From positions 1 to 7,375 of the forward strand of contig JAEDEQ010000081.1 of NCBI GenBank assembly GCA_016293225.1: a stretch of DNA of 7,375 nt, given 5' to 3'. This document shows, in pieces, positions 5,503 through 7,375 of this stretch. The stretch comes from Clostridiaceae bacterium (GTDB taxonomy: Bacteria; Bacillota; Clostridia; Oscillospirales; Acutalibacteraceae). Made by a program: the position numbers and the translations under genes. Position 1 is the first letter of the stretch. The number at the start of each line of letters is the position of its first letter. A model generated the notes under the pieces. That model ran no database searches, was not told the DNA's origin, and was given only the letters and a program-made list of their open reading frames with translations.

Positions 5503-5526
5503 ATTTTTGTATGCTTTGACAAAAAT
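5503..5526 (-). other. AT-rich perfect inverted repeat after the ABC gene
   Basis: Eight bases, ATTTTTGT, are followed by an 8-base loop and the exact complement ACAAAAAT, starting 8 bases after the ABC transporter stop codon. It could fold into a weak hairpin at the 3' end of that transcript. The stem is almost all A/T and no T-run follows it in the direction of transcription, so it is not a convincing intrinsic terminator; it may instead stabilise the 3' end or mean nothing. Confidence 0.3.
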
Positions 5527-5533
5527 ACACCGT

Positions 5534-7240
5534 TCAGCTTTTTATCAGACCGTCCTCAACGTTATACACCCTGTCGCAGCAGGAAAGCAGGCTTTCGCGG
5601 TGAGAGGTAATTATCACCGTGCGTTTTTCCTTGAGAGAGTTAAGGTTGTTTATAAGCTCCTTTTCCGTCTTCGGGTCAACAGCGGAAGTGGCCTCGTCCA
5701 GAAGCAGAACGGGGCTGCCCTTCAGAACCGCCCTTGCAATCGCAATTCGCTGCGCCTGACCTTCGGAAAGGCCGACTGTGTTTTCACCGACAGCGGAATT
5801 GATTCCGTCATGAGTTTTCATGACAAAATCATAGGCGCAGGCGGTTTTAAGCGCCGCCTCAATTTCATCGTCCGTTGCGTCCGGCTTTGCCATTCTGAGG
5901 TTTTCTGCAATTGTTCCGGCAAAGAGCGAGTGTCCCTGCGGAACAAGAGAAAAGGCAGAACGCGTCCTCGGCGATATCGGCATTTTTTCGCCGCCGCTTT
6001 CAAGAAACAGCTCTCCCTCGCCCTCAACAAGGGCAAGGAGAAGCCGCAGCACCGTTGTTTTTCCGGCGCCGGATTCTCCGCGCAGGGCAACAATTTCCCC
6101 CGGCCGGGCAATGAAATCCGAGTTTTCAAAAACAGGCTTGTTTTTGCTGTATCCAAACTTTACGTTTTTAAGCGAAACTGTAAGTCCGCAATTTTTGTTT
6201 TGCTCAATGAAAGCTTTTTCCTTTTCGCTGTTTTCCTCCTGTTCAGGCGTAAGGTTTGAAAGCTCAATGAGTCTGCGCGCGGAAACCGTTGACGCAACAG
6301 CGCCCGGAACAAGCGAAACAAGCGAGCCGAACGCCGACGAAAGCACCCCGGCAAGCTGCAGAAACATTGTCATCGTTCCGAAATCTATTTTTCCGCTCCA
6401 AAGTCTGTATACGCTCCAGCCAAGGCAGGCATATGACACAACAAGACCGAGGAACGACACAACTGCGCCGGAAAGGACGGAAAAGCGGTTTTGCTTGAAC
6501 GTGGCGTTTATGAGAAGCTTCTGAATACTTTCAAACCTGAGTCTGAAAAAGCCTGTCAGATCAAACGCCTTAACATTCTGAATGTCCGAAAGGCTTTCGC
6601 CAAGGAACGCAACAAGGTCGCTTGAAGCCTTGCGAACATTTTTTGAGTTTTCACGCATTTTTGAAAGGAAGAATGATGAAATAATTACGGTGACCGGAGA
6701 GCCGGCAAGCGCAAGCAGAGCCATTGTCCTGTCATGACTGAGAATCAGGAAAAATGCGCAGCAGAACTGAAAAAATTTTGTAACAAAAGTAGGTATCCAC
6801 GTCAGCACCGCAGAGGAAACGGTTGTAACATCGTTATTGATTCTGTTGAGGATATCTCCCGAACGGAAAGCGGCTGTTTCCTGCCACTTTGCCGAAAGAA
6901 CATTTGAAAAAACGCAGTCCCGTATATCCCTCGTTACCATTGTGTTTGAACGGACGGAAATGCGGCTCATTACAGCGGTAAGAATAATATTCAGCACACC
7001 GAACACTGCAAGCCAGACGGCTGCCGGAACAACCGCCGCGCCGTCATGCGCCGTAACGGCGTTTATGAGTCTTTTTGAAAGCACGGAGGGAACAAGAGCG
7101 AGCGCGCTTGAAAAAAAGCCAATCACAACATAAAGCGCAACGCTGTTTTTATACTTTTTGATATATTGCCAAATCCATCTAAGCTCGGTATAAAGCTCTG
7201 AAAGCGAAAGGCTGCTCAGCTTTTTAAAAAGCTTTTTCAT
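5534..7240 (-). CDS. ABC transporter half-exporter, membrane domain fused to ATPase
   Basis: This 568-residue protein has the usual length and order of an ABCB/MsbA-type half transporter. An N-terminal type I exporter membrane domain spans about residues 30-315, with hydrophobic segments near 34-52, 71-91, 150-168, 172-192, 255-275 and 290-312. A nucleotide-binding domain occupies about 353-568. All catalytic motifs are visible: an aromatic A-loop (Y364 in FGYSKNKPVF), Walker A GESGAGKTT (388-396), Q-loop VPQ with Q435, signature LSEGQ (491-495, a common variant of LSGGQ), Walker B VLLLDE (511-516), D-loop SAVD and H-loop H547. It should act as a dimer in the cytoplasmic membrane, driving export with ATP. 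The substrate cannot be read from sequence: lipid, peptide or drug are all possible. The start is supported by a G-rich ribosome binding site (7249-7254) 8 bases upstream. It follows a membrane-protein gene at 23 bases and is separated from the next operon by its own promoter region, so it need not belong to the polysaccharide module. Confidence 0.93.
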   Translation of the reverse strand: MKKLFKKLSSLSLSELYTELRWIWQYIKKYKNSVALYVVIGFFSSALALVPSVLSKRLINAVTAHDGAAVVPAAVWLAVFGVLNIILTAVMSRISVRSNTMVTRDIRDCVFSNVLSAKWQETAAFRSGDILNRINNDVTTVSSAVLTWIPTFVTKFFQFCCAFFLILSHDRTMALLALAGSPVTVIISSFFLSKMRENSKNVRKASSDLVAFLGESLSDIQNVKAFDLTGFFRLRFESIQKLLINATFKQNRFSVLSGAVVSFLGLVVSYACLGWSVYRLWSGKIDFGTMTMFLQLAGVLSSAFGSLVSLVPGAVASTVSARRLIELSNLTPEQEENSEKEKAFIEQNKNCGLTVSLKNVKFGYSKNKPVFENSDFIARPGEIVALRGESGAGKTTVLRLLLALVEGEGELFLESGGEKMPISPRTRSAFSLVPQGHSLFAGTIAENLRMAKPDATDDEIEAALKTACAYDFVMKTHDGINSAVGENTVGLSEGQAQRIAIARAVLKGSPVLLLDEATSAVDPKTEKELINNLNSLKEKRTVIITSHRESLLSCCDRVYNVEDGLIKS

Positions 7241-7263
7241 TTTTCTTTCCCCCCTTTCATAAA

Positions 7264-7375
7264 CTATCCGATATGCACAAGCTCGCGCAGAACGAGAAGC
7301 AGAACCGTTACTTCATAAACCGTAAAAAGCGGAAGGAGTCCCGTCAAAAACCGCCTCGGCTTTGCAATGTCAAAG
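7264..7375 (-). CDS. C-terminal end of a membrane protein (partial, cut by window edge)
   Basis: Reading leftward from base 7374 there is one open frame of 36 codons ending in TAG; the other two frames on this strand close within the first dozen codons. The visible peptide starts FDIAKPRR, with basic residues that suggest a cytoplasmic side, followed by a hydrophobic stretch (about residues 9-29, LTGLLPLFTVYEVTVLLLVL) and the end RELVHIG. This looks like a last membrane segment or amphipathic anchor. The next gene starts only 23 bases downstream, so the two are probably co-transcribed, and this protein may work with that ABC exporter. The family cannot be recognised from this fragment, so no function is assigned. 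That it is coding is supported by the open frame, the hydrophobic pattern and the operon-like spacing. Confidence 0.6.
   Translation of the reverse strand, partial: FDIAKPRRFLTGLLPLFTVYEVTVLLLVLRELVHIG

Noticed and set aside
5503..5526. Intrinsic terminator for the ABC transporter gene
   Set aside because: The stem is A/T only and no T-run follows it on the minus strand; it is listed only as an inverted repeat.
5507..6259. Plus-strand open frames antisense to the ABC transporter gene
   Set aside because: They are shadows of the ATPase coding region; every ABC motif is intact on the minus strand and the plus-strand peptides show no domain or ribosome binding site.

Overview
The window reads as a low-to-moderate GC Gram-positive genome, most likely a gut-type member of the Clostridia (Oscillospiraceae/Ruminococcaceae-like). 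This is an inference from strong AGGAGG-type ribosome binding sites, a Firmicutes-type PHP-family tyrosine phosphatase (CpsB/YwqE), SigA-like promoters with extended -10 elements, and a Firmicutes-style rRNA leader motif. Every gene I can support lies on the minus strand, so transcription runs from the right end of the window to the left.

Right end to left end: (1) the last 36 codons of a membrane protein cut by the window edge (7264-7375); (2) 23 bases later, a complete ABC exporter half-transporter with fused membrane and ATPase domains (5534-7240); (3) a 133-base gap holding a clear promoter (TTGACT, 17 bases, TGA-TACAAT) whose -10 and start region are made of two perfect tandem 12-bp repeats; (4) a tightly packed five-gene operon: a PHP-type protein-tyrosine phosphatase with a GTG start (4660-5400), a membrane-anchored Ig-like surface protein (3791-4636), a Wzz/BY-kinase fusion (2388-3794), a second divergent Wzz/BY-kinase fusion with a very long Gly/Tyr/Lys repeat tail (618-2264), and a small acidic protein of unknown family (320-628); (5) a spacer without a convincing terminator, then two tandem strong promoters (198-226 and 88-117), each followed by a similar hairpin near +1, and a leader with a boxA-like motif. 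This last block is typical of the region just upstream of a ribosomal RNA operon, which should begin just beyond the left edge.

How the genes fit together: the five-gene operon looks like a phospho-tyrosine control module for export or polymerisation of a surface polysaccharide. The two Wzz-type proteins would span the membrane as co-polymerases, carry cytoplasmic tyrosine-kinase domains that phosphorylate Tyr clusters, and be reset by the PHP phosphatase. No glycosyltransferase, flippase or polymerase gene is visible, so the sugar-building enzymes must be encoded elsewhere. The most unusual points are the two kinases with different, partly complementary departures from the usual catalytic and oligomerisation motifs, the 26-tyrosine repeat tail on the second kinase, the Ig-like protein wedged between phosphatase and kinase, and the tandem repeat operator-like promoter.
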